NCBI RefSeq assembly: GCF_001436095.1 | Contig: NZ_AYYK01000008.1 | Coordinates: 62,295-126,294, forward strand | Direction of reading: 5' to 3' | From: Lapidilactobacillus dextrinicus DSM 20335 | GTDB taxonomy: Bacteria; Bacillota; Bacilli; Lactobacillales; Lactobacillaceae | DNA length: 64,000 nucleotides | In this document: positions 32,122 through 40,453 of the stretch, piece after piece | How the letters are laid out: each line of letters begins with the position of its first letter | How positions within the stretch are numbered: position 1 is the first letter of the stretch | Made by a program: the position numbers and the translations under genes | Notes under the pieces: generated by a model | The model's database searches: none | Seen by the model: only the letters and a program-made list of their open reading frames with translations | Told to the model about the DNA's origin: nothing

Positions 32122-32879
32122 ATGACTGAGCCTGAAAAAATTGGCAAAATGAGCAACTAAAATTAGATTTAGGGGCGGATTTGGGTGGAATATTACTATC
32201 GACTACTGCAACGGCACAACCGGGAATTGCAACGCTATATTACGAAAATTCTAAGTTAATTGGTGTTCAAAGCTTGAGTACTGAAAAGAAACCGATACGA
32301 GTTGTACAAATCAAAACGCCAGAAACAATTGAAGCTGAATATTTTGAGCGTTTTATAATAAACAAAGCCAAAGAAAAAGGCATTAAATTAGAAGATCATA
32401 CTGAATATTCGGTGCCAGCTAACCAACAAAAAATAATGGCAGATTATTGGCATGACTTGTCACCGATAATGACATTATTAGGGCTGAACCTGGTATCTTC
32501 TAAGCCACATCCGGCTAAGGCTCAGCATAGATGGAATTCAAAGGTTGCTAAAGTAAAATTCTCAACAGTTTACGAAGGTACACAAGCAACAATTTATTGG
32601 CGTAAAAGAAATGAGGTAGTTATTTTATCTGGCGCAAAAATGAAATCAGAGCCAGAGTTAAACGCAAATGGTAAGCTTGGTTTTGCCGCACGTTTTGCTA
32701 TTCAACTGTGTCAAGAACATGTTAATTCTTTTACTGAAGATTTTATAACTGTTGAAGATATAATTTTAAAAAGCATCAATGAGGTAGGGTTATTTCTTTA
32801 TTTTGGGAATACTAATAGTTGGTTACAATTTAAAGATGAGAATAATCGAACCATTGATGAATGGACAATTGTTAAATGA
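32122..32879 (+). pseudogene. Conserved protein of unknown function with a homopolymer frameshift
   Basis: ATG 32122 opens a frame reading MTEPEK that stops after 12 codons. The remaining 240 codons are open in another frame that begins, without a start codon, at 32136. The switch falls in a run of six A (32135-32140); one more A restores MTEPEKNWQNEQLKLDLGAD and a protein of about 252 aa. The C-terminal part has WRKRNEVVILSGAKMKSE and ends DEWTIVK. No membrane segment is visible. I do not recognise a named family. It may be a pseudogene, a slipped-strand on/off switch, or a sequencing error. The open part could also start at TTG 32181 (232 aa). Confidence 0.6.
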
Positions 32880-32947
32880 TAATTTATATGATAATTAACT
32901 GTGAGATTTAACTTTTTATGACGATAAAATGATAAAATATAAGAGAA

Positions 32948-32963
32948 CGTTTCATGTGAAACA
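32948..32963. promoter_or_regulatory. parS-like site 2
   Basis: The same 14-bp core GTTTCATGTGAAAC (32949-32962) as site 1, 899 bases away, just before the ribosome binding site of the M42 peptidase gene. Confidence 0.85.
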
Positions 32964-32983
32964 AGAATAAGGAGTTGAAGAAA

Positions 32984-34057
32984 ATGGATAAAGAGAAATC
33001 AATTCAGTTAATTAAAGATTTATCAAATGTACGAGGAATTTCTTCGTTTGAAGACGAGGTTACAGCACTTTTTAAAGACACAGTGAAAGATGCTGGAATC
33101 GTTAGTGAAGATCATATGCGTAATATTTTTGTTAAGCACCCTGCTAATGATGGCAAGCGTCCTGTGGTTGAATTAGATGCGCATTCTGACGAAGTTGGTT
33201 TTATGATTAGAGCTATTAAACCGAACGGTCAGATGATGTTTGTTAATGTTGGCGGTTGGGCAACAGTTACAATTCCAGCACAAAAAGTTAAAGTACGTAA
33301 TCGTGACGGTGAATGGATCTCTGGTATTGTTAGCAGTACACCACCACATTTTATGACTGCTGAAGAAAAAACACGTCTACCTAAACCTGAAGAATTAAGT
33401 ATTGATGTTGGTGCTTCTAGTGCTGATGAAATTATTGATATTTATGGTATTGAAGTGGGCGCACCAGTAGTGCCAGACGTTACCTGTGAATATAATGATA
33501 AAACTGGCTTATTTCTAGGTAAAGCATTTGATAATCGAATTGGTACAGCATTACTAGCATCAACCATGAATGATTTAGCATCAGAAAAATTAGATGTAGA
33601 TATTATTGCTGGTCTTTCTTCTCAAGAAGAAGTGGGAGATCGCGGTGCCGAAGTTGTTGTACGTAAAATTAAACCTGATTTAGCTATTGTATTTGAAGGC
33701 GCGCCTGCTGATGATACAGTGATGCCGAATTATTTAATTCAGTCAGGATTACGTAAAGGTCCTATGTTACGTGACTTTGATTCAACGATTGTCACTAATC
33801 CACATTTCCAACGTTTTGCATTAGATATTGCAACTAAGAATAATATTCCTGTTCAACGTTCAGTTCGGACTGGTGGCGGACAAGATGGTGCAATTATCAA
33901 TCGTTACAATGGAGCACCAACAATCGTGATTAGCGTGCCAGTTAGATATGCGCATACACCATATTGTTTCATCGCGTTTGAAGATTATCAAAATGCATTG
34001 GCTTTAGCTAAGAAAATAATTAAAGCGTTAAATGCTGATGTTTTAGAAAAATTCTAA
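32984..34057 (+). CDS. pepA: M42-family metallo-aminopeptidase (glutamyl aminopeptidase type)
   Basis: A cytoplasmic two-metal aminopeptidase; the lactic acid bacterial member PepA removes N-terminal Glu or Asp. The 357-aa product shows the metal ligands in ELDAHSDEVG, KAFDNRIG, SQEEVGDRG, VFEGAPADD and the late RYAHTPY. ATG 32984 is used because AAGGAG lies 9 nt upstream; an in-frame TTG at 32975 touches that site. It is preceded closely by a parS-like site. Substrate preference is inferred only from family. Confidence 0.88.
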   Translation: MDKEKSIQLIKDLSNVRGISSFEDEVTALFKDTVKDAGIVSEDHMRNIFVKHPANDGKRPVVELDAHSDEVGFMIRAIKPNGQMMFVNVGGWATVTIPAQKVKVRNRDGEWISGIVSSTPPHFMTAEEKTRLPKPEELSIDVGASSADEIIDIYGIEVGAPVVPDVTCEYNDKTGLFLGKAFDNRIGTALLASTMNDLASEKLDVDIIAGLSSQEEVGDRGAEVVVRKIKPDLAIVFEGAPADDTVMPNYLIQSGLRKGPMLRDFDSTIVTNPHFQRFALDIATKNNIPVQRSVRTGGGQDGAIINRYNGAPTIVISVPVRYAHTPYCFIAFEDYQNALALAKKIIKALNADVLEKF

Positions 34058-34068
34058 TTTAGGTTTTA

Positions 34069-34100
34069 AAGAGAGTTCAGATTTTCTGAACTCTCTTTTT
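34069..34100 (+). terminator. Terminator after the M42 peptidase gene
   Basis: Thirteen-base stem AAGAGAGTTCAGA / TCTGAACTCTCTT (34069-34097), 3-base loop, then T run. Confidence 0.92.
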
Positions 34101-34117
34101 ATTGATTAAAATTCTAT

Positions 34118-34133
34118 TATTTCCCTGGAAATA
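34118..34133. promoter_or_regulatory. Noc-binding-type palindrome
   Basis: TATTTCCCTGGAAATA matches the Noc site except for one central base. The arms extend perfectly to 13 bp each (34112-34139), the longest in the set. It lies between two terminators in convergent intergenic space. Confidence 0.75.
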
Positions 34134-34185
34134 ATAGAAACCTGTATAGAACGAACTAGTTGAAGTTAAGTTTGAAAATCAAAAT

Positions 34186-34224
34186 AAAAAGTGTGACTCA
34201 GCAAACTGCCGAGCCACACTTTTT
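34186..34224 (-). terminator. Terminator after the amino-acid permease gene
   Basis: AAAAAGTGTGACTC (34186-34199) pairs with GAGCCACACTTTTT (34211-34224) with one mismatch; A and T runs flank it, so it can act on both strands. Confidence 0.88.
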
Positions 34225-34233
34225 ATTATTGAA

Positions 34234-35676
34234 TTATAATTCGCGATTTTGACGTCTTGCAATTGCTGGTAAGATCAATCCTAAACTAATTAAGAAGATC
34301 GGCATTGCAATATTTAATACTAATTGGAACCACCATTCAGTTGGGCTTGTTGCATAAGCAATTTTAGGAACCATACCTAAAATACATGCAAAGGCAGTAA
34401 AGACGAAGCACCATAAGCCAATACCAAATCCTAATTTAGAATTCTTAACAAACATGTAGTCTGAATGAAATTTATCTAAGTGTTTGTTTAAAAGCATGAA
34501 GGCAAGGAATACCCAGAGATAACGAAGTGGCATAACGACTGAGTTAAGGTTAAGTAACCAGTTATATAAGGTGTTTGTACCACCAATACCTAGTGCAGGA
34601 ATAATGATGATGATACCAACTAAAACACCAGTAAGTTTATAACCATTTACTGGAACGCCATCAGCATTTTTCTTACGTAATGCGGCTGGGACAAATTGGG
34701 GATCGGCATCATCTAATAAAATACGCAATGGTGCATCGATTGAAACAGCAAAAGCGGCGATAGAAGCCATTGCATTCGCAATAGCATAAACATACATTAA
34801 AATATTACCAACATGGTAGAATTTACCTAGACGTTGGAAGGCAACATAAGCACCATTGGCCATTAAGTCAGAAGGAATATGTTTGGCATCAAAAATCATA
34901 CCCATTGCAAAAGAGCCCATAATTGCAGAAACAGCAACCATAATTGCTAAAGCAATCATACCCTTAGGGAAGTTCTTTGCTGGATTCTTTGTCTTATTAA
35001 CGTAAGGTGAGATTTTTTCTGCACCACCAACGGCGAAGACTAACATCGAAATTGTTGTGAAATATTTAAAATCAAATTTTGGAATATAAGTACTAATATG
35101 ATTCATATTTGCAGTTGCAATAGAAGAACCCGTCATTGCTGGTGCAGATAAACCAAGAATAATGAAAAGAATTGACATAACAAACATAGACATACCGGCA
35201 ATACTACCAATACGATTCAATGTTGTAATACCACGAGAAGCTAAGAATAAGAAAATCAAGAAGATAACTAAACTCAAAGCTTGAACGATCATTGAAGAAG
35301 TAACATTAACAAAGTTACCATTACCACTAAAGAACCAGCTTAAGGCAATCATAATTGCCTGTGGCTTTTGTGCTAAGTAAGGGATATGAACTACCCAGTA
35401 AGTCCAAGCTGCAAAGTAGGCGAGGCGTTTAGTTGAAACTTCCTTAATCCAACTAGAAACACCACCTTCAGCATCTTTGAAGGTTGCCCCCATTTGCCCT
35501 ACCATTAAAGTATACGGAACGAAGTACAGAACCATTATTAAAATCCAAGAAACGACAACAACTAAACCTTCTTGTGCAAAGTTATTAACGACGTTACCTA
35601 AACCCCAAACGGCTACGAATGCGAGTAATGCAATGTTGTACCAAAATAATTGCTTTGAGTCTTTTTGCTCAGCCAT
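34234..35676 (-). CDS. APC-family amino-acid permease
   Basis: A 480-aa membrane protein with about 12-13 hydrophobic segments and the APC features AVWGLGNVVNNFAQEGL near the N-terminus and GGAEKISPYVNKTKNPAKNFPKG in the middle. It resembles the glutamate/GABA antiporter and YjeM-type permeases, but the substrate cannot be read from sequence. The start is ATG 35676 with GGGG-type ribosome binding site; the longer in-frame start at 35730 lies at the promoter. Its promoter carries an inverted repeat (35716-35746). Terminator at 34186-34224. Confidence 0.88.
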   Translation of the reverse strand: MAEQKDSKQLFWYNIALLAFVAVWGLGNVVNNFAQEGLVVVVSWILIMVLYFVPYTLMVGQMGATFKDAEGGVSSWIKEVSTKRLAYFAAWTYWVVHIPYLAQKPQAIMIALSWFFSGNGNFVNVTSSMIVQALSLVIFLIFLFLASRGITTLNRIGSIAGMSMFVMSILFIILGLSAPAMTGSSIATANMNHISTYIPKFDFKYFTTISMLVFAVGGAEKISPYVNKTKNPAKNFPKGMIALAIMVAVSAIMGSFAMGMIFDAKHIPSDLMANGAYVAFQRLGKFYHVGNILMYVYAIANAMASIAAFAVSIDAPLRILLDDADPQFVPAALRKKNADGVPVNGYKLTGVLVGIIIIIPALGIGGTNTLYNWLLNLNSVVMPLRYLWVFLAFMLLNKHLDKFHSDYMFVKNSKLGFGIGLWCFVFTAFACILGMVPKIAYATSPTEWWFQLVLNIAMPIFLISLGLILPAIARRQNREL

Positions 35677-35715
35677 AATATTCCCCTTTCTGAGAGAAAA
35701 ATAATCTATTGAAAC

Positions 35716-35746
35716 ATTATACCCCCTCATGAATGCTTATTCATGA
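35716..35746 (-). promoter_or_regulatory. Permease promoter with overlapping inverted repeat
   Basis: On the minus strand TATAAT (plus positions 35716-35721) is the -10 box. A dyad TCATGAAT / ATTCATGA with 4-base spacer (35727-35746) covers the spacer and -35 area, the usual place for a repressor or activator operator. The rest of the 346-base gap to 36022 is AT-rich, with TATGAT at 35981 as a possible -10 for the rightward gene. Confidence 0.55.
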
Positions 35747-36022
35747 AAGAATAATGAGAAATAAAATTTAATCAATTACTCATAATTGTCTTTTGTAATT
35801 TTAAAAGCTGATATCAAGCTGTTTTTAAAATTAGAAGAAGTTACAAGTTTTATAATTTTTCTAATCAAAAAAATAATATAAATTTTAAATCGTCATTCTA
35901 TTCAAAAAAATCTATTGCTTTTTACTAAAAAAAGCGTGGTTATTAAGAAATAAACTTAATGAAAATACTCATAATAATGATATGATTAGAATATATTCAA
36001 GATATTATTAAGGAGAAATCAT

Positions 36023-37069
36023 ATGACACAATTAGTTATTGCGTTTGCAGGGTTTGGTAAAAGTGCCAATCGTTATCATTTACCTTATTTAAAGAACCGA
36101 TCTCAAATAAAGGTTAAAATGGTTTATGATCATCGCTTTAGACATTATCACGAACAACAAGATAATTTAAAAGCTAGTGGTGTTGAACTAACAACTGATT
36201 TTACTGATATTCTTGAAGACTCTGACGTTCAACTGATTGCGATTACGACACCAGCGGCAACTCATTATAGTTTAGCTAAACAAGCGCTATTACATGGTAA
36301 GAATATTTTAGTAGAGAAACCTTTTTGCGAAACTGCTGAACAGGCTGAAGAACTTTTAAAACTAGCTAAAGAAAATAGCTTAATTGCTATGCCGTTTCAA
36401 AATCGCCGTTTTGACAGTGACTATTTAGCACTAAAACATGTCTTAGAAGTTGGGTATGTAGGGGAACCTTTAACGATTGAATCACATATGGATCATTTCC
36501 GTCCTAGTGAGCAGTTTGTTAACAGTGATCCAATTAATGGTCAATTCTATGGCTTAGGTATTCATACAATTGATCAAATTGTGGCATTATTTGGTCAACC
36601 GCAACGAGTGTTCTATGATATTCGAGCCCAACAAAATCAAGGAACATTAGATGATTATTATGAAACTCAACTTTTTTATTCTAAATTAAAAGCGACTGTA
36701 AGTTCCGGTCCGTTAGTTGCTACGCCGTACCCTTCATTTAGACTTAACGGTACTAAAGGTAGCTTTGTTAAATACGGTATTGATCAGCAAGAAAATGATT
36801 TAAAAGCAGGAATTATGCCAGATCAATCTGACTTTGGACAAGATGCTCCTAATGCGTTTGGTCATTTAAAGTATTTGAACGGCAATGGTGACTGGATAGA
36901 AAAAGATTTACCAACGCCAGTAGGAGATTACGGCCGAGTATATGATGCAATGTACGCTGCTATTATTGAAAAAAAATCCAAACTTGTAACAGATCAAGAG
37001 TTACTAATTGACATGCGAATTCTTGAGGCGGGTGTTTCTGAACAGGGGCCCCATGTAAAAGAGTTTTAG
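36023..37069 (+). CDS. Gfo/Idh/MocA-family oxidoreductase
   Basis: An NAD(P)-dependent sugar or inositol-type oxidoreductase of 348 aa. The N-terminal Rossmann fold begins QLVIAFAGFGKSANRYHLPY, and the family motif EKPFCETAEQAEEL carries the conserved EKP (about 97-99). The C-terminal alpha/beta domain includes GxGIHTIDQ (here GLGIHTIDQIVALFG) with the catalytic-type histidine. AAGGAG ribosome binding site. It is a single gene facing the alcohol dehydrogenase; substrate unknown. Confidence 0.9.
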   Translation: MTQLVIAFAGFGKSANRYHLPYLKNRSQIKVKMVYDHRFRHYHEQQDNLKASGVELTTDFTDILEDSDVQLIAITTPAATHYSLAKQALLHGKNILVEKPFCETAEQAEELLKLAKENSLIAMPFQNRRFDSDYLALKHVLEVGYVGEPLTIESHMDHFRPSEQFVNSDPINGQFYGLGIHTIDQIVALFGQPQRVFYDIRAQQNQGTLDDYYETQLFYSKLKATVSSGPLVATPYPSFRLNGTKGSFVKYGIDQQENDLKAGIMPDQSDFGQDAPNAFGHLKYLNGNGDWIEKDLPTPVGDYGRVYDAMYAAIIEKKSKLVTDQELLIDMRILEAGVSEQGPHVKEF

Positions 37070-37095
37070 AACAGATAATTTTTAATAAAATAACT

Positions 37096-37173
37096 AAAAA
37101 ACACTTAATTGAAAATACTTGCAGTGGAATTAATGATTAATTGATGCTGCAGTATTTAAAATTAAGTGTTTTT
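37096..37173. terminator. Long bidirectional terminator
   Basis: Outer arms AAAAAACACTTAATT (37096-37110) and AATTAAGTGTTTTT (37160-37173) plus an inner pairing of AAATACT-TGCAG with CTGCA-GTATTT. It lies between convergent genes and ends both. Confidence 0.85.
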
Positions 37174-37197
37174 ATTTAATACGATAAAATTTATAAA

Positions 37198-38319
37198 TTA
37201 ATTTTCAGGTTGGTAATCTTTATCAATGATCAAAACTGGTTTAATGGTTTTACCAGATCGCGAATCTTCATTAGCTTGATTAATCTCATCAAAGTCGTAA
37301 AATCTTTCAGTCTTATCAAAATCAAACATACCTTGACGGTAGAACTTAATTAACCGAGGGATATCAATTTGTGGAATAGAGTCGCCCATATTAACACCAA
37401 TTACTGAACGATCATCAACGCAGAGATCATTCCAAGTATCTAGGTCAATATGGTTAGGCGTAACAGCGATACATGCAGAAACACCGCCTTGAGCTAATGC
37501 TTTGATAGAACTTTCCATAACCGCCGTAACCCCAGTAGTATCAACTGCAAAATCAACACCATAGCCACCAGTTAATTGCTTAATCGCTTCAACGGCATCT
37601 TCATTCTTACTATTAATGACGTCTGTTGCGCCTAATTCTTTGGCTAGAGCTAACCGTGAATCAACAATATCAATGGCAATAACCGTTGTACATCCGGAAA
37701 TACGTCCTGCCATCATTGCTGCAAGTCCGACCGCACCAGTACCAAAGACTGCAATTGTTTGACCAGGGCGTGGTTTTAGCGTGTTTAAAACAGTGCCACT
37801 ACCAGTAACATAGCCACAACCTAAAGGCCCTAATTTACGTAAGTCAAGATCATCGGGAACTTTGACACAATTACGCTCTCGGACTACGGTTGTTGTGGTA
37901 AAAGAAGATTGATCAAACATATCGGCGACGTGTTTACCATTTTGAGTAAAATGACTAGTTCCATCTGGACGAACACCTGATAAATTATTAGCACCGTAAT
38001 GTAAACATCTTGTTGGGATGCCTTTTAAACAATTTTCACAGTTACCACAAGCATAAAATGACAATACAACGTGATCGCCAGGTTTAAAGTTTTGAACATG
38101 AGCACCAACTTTTTCAACGATACCGGAACCTTCGTGACCAAGTATGATTGGATAATCAATGACCGCATCACCTACGCGTAATGCTTCATCGGAGTGACAA
38201 ATACCGCTGGCCACCATATGAACCTGAATATCATCAGGCTGCATATCGGCTAGTTCAATGTCATCGTGGATAACAAATGGCGCATCCTTTTGTTCGACAA
38301 CTGCTGCTCTAATCTTCAC
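37198..38319 (-). CDS. Zinc-dependent alcohol dehydrogenase (MDR family)
   Basis: An NAD(P)-linked zinc alcohol dehydrogenase of 373 aa. Catalytic zinc ligands are C41 (GICHSDE), H62-E63 (GHEGSG) and a later cysteine in GPLGCGYVTG; the structural zinc site is C91, C94, C97, C105. The Rossmann motif is GTGAVGLAA. The order resembles class III and aryl-alcohol dehydrogenases. A cre-like site lies 25-38 bases upstream, which suggests carbon catabolite control. The true substrate is not evident. Confidence 0.92.
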   Translation of the reverse strand: MKIRAAVVEQKDAPFVIHDDIELADMQPDDIQVHMVASGICHSDEALRVGDAVIDYPIILGHEGSGIVEKVGAHVQNFKPGDHVVLSFYACGNCENCLKGIPTRCLHYGANNLSGVRPDGTSHFTQNGKHVADMFDQSSFTTTTVVRERNCVKVPDDLDLRKLGPLGCGYVTGSGTVLNTLKPRPGQTIAVFGTGAVGLAAMMAGRISGCTTVIAIDIVDSRLALAKELGATDVINSKNEDAVEAIKQLTGGYGVDFAVDTTGVTAVMESSIKALAQGGVSACIAVTPNHIDLDTWNDLCVDDRSVIGVNMGDSIPQIDIPRLIKFYRQGMFDFDKTERFYDFDEINQANEDSRSGKTIKPVLIIDKDYQPEN

Positions 38320-38343
38320 AAGAAATCACCTCTGAGTTTATTT

Positions 38344-38357
38344 AGAAAACGATTACA
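38344..38357. promoter_or_regulatory. cre-like site upstream of the alcohol dehydrogenase
   Basis: AGAAAACGATTACA fits the CcpA consensus TGNAANCGNTNNCA except at the first base. Its position just before the gene suits catabolite repression. Confidence 0.45.
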
Positions 38358-38464
38358 TTATTCATTATTTCACTATTTTTTTGAAAACTCAATCATAAAT
38401 TGACGTTTAATTGAGTAATACAATTGTTATTTTTACAGTTATTTTAAGCTAGAAGGGTTCTTCA

Positions 38465-38493
38465 TTGACACCCTTACTTTTACAAAGTATGAT
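38465..38493 (+). promoter_or_regulatory. Strong promoter of the cysteine-leader/oppA transcript
   Basis: TTGACA (38465-38470), a 17-base spacer, TATGAT (38488-38493). This is the best sigma-A match noticed in the window. Transcription would start near 38500, just before the leader ORF. Confidence 0.85.
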
Positions 38494-38516
38494 GTTAGAA
38501 AAAAGGGGTGGATAAG

Positions 38517-38633
38517 ATGGTTAACACACTTAAACAAATGAATTCAAATGTGCACTGCTGTTGCAACTGTATGAACAACGGCTTATTTGCATATGCACAT
38601 CAAGAACTCATCTTATCTGCTAATCGATGTTAG
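38517..38633 (+). CDS. Cysteine-rich leader peptide (38 aa)
   Basis: A short ORF with AAAAGGGGTGG upstream of ATG 38517. The product is MVNTLKQMNSNV-HCCCNC-MNNGLFAYAHQELILSANRC; four of six residues at 13-18 are cysteine, and the last residue is cysteine again. It lies between a consensus promoter and a strong terminator and is followed by an OppA-type gene. This layout is that of a transcription-attenuation leader in which ribosomes stall at Cys codons when Cys-tRNA is scarce. A secreted or metal-binding role is less likely because there is no signal peptide. I know polycysteine leaders from actinobacteria, not from lactobacilli. Confidence 0.75.
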   Translation: MVNTLKQMNSNVHCCCNCMNNGLFAYAHQELILSANRC

Positions 38634-38662
38634 GCTAACAATTACTGTATAAGAAGAGAGCT

Positions 38663-38698
38663 AAGACTGTGCGCATATATAACGCACAGTCTTTTTTT
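38663..38698 (+). terminator. Attenuator terminator before oppA
   Basis: Perfect 11-bp stem AAGACTGTGCG (38663-38673) / CGCACAGTCTT (38683-38693), 9-base loop, then seven T. It lies 30 bases after the leader stop codon and 39 bases before oppA. ATATGCAC (38591-38598) in the leader ORF can pair with GTGCGCATAT (38669-38678) with a 2-base bulge, which would block the stem. Confidence 0.85.
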
Positions 38699-38736
38699 AT
38701 TAGTAAATTATAAGTGTCATAAACGGAGGAAAAAAT

Positions 38737-40401
38737 ATGAAAATAGCAAACAAGACATTTAGCAGGGTAATAGGAATTGGGGTTTTGATTACTTTAACTA
38801 TGATTTTAACGGCATGTGGTGCTAAAAAATCCAGCAAAACAGCCGGTAGTGCTCAAACATTACGTCTAGCAGCAGCGGCGCAATTAAATACGATTGATAT
38901 TTCAACTTCATCAGGCTATGGACAAACGGGTAATGTTTATGAAAGTTTCTACCGGTTAGGTAAAAACGGCAAACCAACAGCTGGATTAGCCAAAGCAACT
39001 AAAGTCAGCGCTGATGGTAAGACCTATACCTTTACTTTGCGTAATGCTAAATGGAGTAATGGTGATCCGATTGTTGCTCAAGATTTTGTATATTCTTGGC
39101 GTCGAACAATTAATCCGACAACAAAATCAGAGTATGCTTATTTATTCGAAGGAATCAAAAATGCGAAGGCAATTAGTGAAGGTAAATTAGCACCAGATCA
39201 ACTTGGAATTAGAGCACCAGATCAAAAAACAGTTGTTGTAACGTTGGAACGACCGATTTCTTACTTTAAGGTTTTAATGGCTTATCCATTATTTGCACCG
39301 CAAAATCAAAAGGTTGTTGAGAAATATGGTAAAAAATATGCGACAAATTCCAAATACATGGTTTATAGTGGCCCATTCAAAATTAGTGGTTGGAAAGGAA
39401 CAAATAATTCTTGGCAGTTTGTTAAAAATAATGAGTATTGGGATGCAAAAAAAGTTAAGTTACAGACAATTAGCTATAAAGTAGTTAGTGATCCTCAGAC
39501 GAGTTTAGACCTTTATCAAAATGATCAACTTGATTTAAGCAAGTTATCTCAAGAACAAGTGGCAAATTATGAAAATGATAAAGAGTATATTCAGTATCCA
39601 TATTCTTATGTTAGTTTCTTAAGCTATAACTTTGCTAACACTGATGCTAATAAGCAGAAAATTTTGACCAATCGTGATGCACGATTAGCTATTTCACTAG
39701 CGTTAGACCGTAAGCAACTGACTAAAAAGGTTCTAGGTAATGGTTCTTTAGTTCCCACTGGCTTTGTATCGACGGATTTAGCTAAAGATCCTCAGACAGG
39801 TAAAGATTTTTCAGCCGCACAAAAAACAGCAAATACGTTAGACTACAATACTAAATTAGCAAAAACAAAATGGAAAGCAGCACAAACTGCCACCGGAATT
39901 CATAATGTCACTTTAACAGTATTAGCAGGAAATGATAACGGTGATGATCCTTCAACTGGAATTGTTGTTCAATATTTGAAGGGGCAACTTGAAAAAGTGC
40001 TACCAGGACTCTCAATTAAAATTCGAGCAGTACCAACACAAGTAGCCAATAGTGAACGACGTCAAGGTAAATTTGATATTGCCTTAACAGGATGGGGTGC
40101 TGATTTTAACGATCCGATTTCATTTTTAATGATTCCTGAAAAGGGTACAGATTATAACTACGGAAAATATGATAACGCAGAATATAACGCACTATTGGCT
40201 AAAGCTAATGGTACTGATGCTAATAATTCTGAAAAAAGATGGCAGGATATGGCACAAGCAAGTCAACTATTATCACAAGATCAAGGCGTAACACCGTTAT
40301 ATCAAAGTGTTTATTCTTTCTTACAGAAAGATAATGTAAAAGGAATTATTCATAATACTGCTGGTACACAGTGGAATTATAAATACGCTTATATCAAATA
40401 A
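38737..40401 (+). CDS. oppA: Peptide-binding lipoprotein (OppA family)
   Basis: An extracellular, membrane-anchored substrate-binding protein for an ABC oligopeptide importer. The 554-aa product has a signal peptide with lipobox LTACG (C27) and SBP family 5 features (YESFYRLGKNG, FTLRNAKWSNGDPI, AQDFVYSWRRTINP, late FDIALTGWGADFNDP). No permease or ATPase gene lies nearby, so it must serve a transporter encoded elsewhere. The cysteine-rich leader suggests that its ligand supplies cysteine, for example Cys-containing peptides or glutathione; this is inference. GGAGG ribosome binding site. Confidence 0.93.
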   Translation: MKIANKTFSRVIGIGVLITLTMILTACGAKKSSKTAGSAQTLRLAAAAQLNTIDISTSSGYGQTGNVYESFYRLGKNGKPTAGLAKATKVSADGKTYTFTLRNAKWSNGDPIVAQDFVYSWRRTINPTTKSEYAYLFEGIKNAKAISEGKLAPDQLGIRAPDQKTVVVTLERPISYFKVLMAYPLFAPQNQKVVEKYGKKYATNSKYMVYSGPFKISGWKGTNNSWQFVKNNEYWDAKKVKLQTISYKVVSDPQTSLDLYQNDQLDLSKLSQEQVANYENDKEYIQYPYSYVSFLSYNFANTDANKQKILTNRDARLAISLALDRKQLTKKVLGNGSLVPTGFVSTDLAKDPQTGKDFSAAQKTANTLDYNTKLAKTKWKAAQTATGIHNVTLTVLAGNDNGDDPSTGIVVQYLKGQLEKVLPGLSIKIRAVPTQVANSERRQGKFDIALTGWGADFNDPISFLMIPEKGTDYNYGKYDNAEYNALLAKANGTDANNSEKRWQDMAQASQLLSQDQGVTPLYQSVYSFLQKDNVKGIIHNTAGTQWNYKYAYIK

Positions 40402-40403
40402 TT

Positions 40404-40446
40404 AAAAAGAGGTCCGAACTAGATTTACTAGTTCGGACCTCTTTTT
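40404..40446. terminator. Bidirectional terminator between oppA and the FMN reductase gene
   Basis: Perfect 19-bp stem (AAAAAGAGGTCCGAACTAG, 40404-40422, and its complement 40428-40446) with a 5-base loop; A and T runs on the two sides serve both converging genes. Confidence 0.95.
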
Positions 40447-40453
40447 AATAGGA

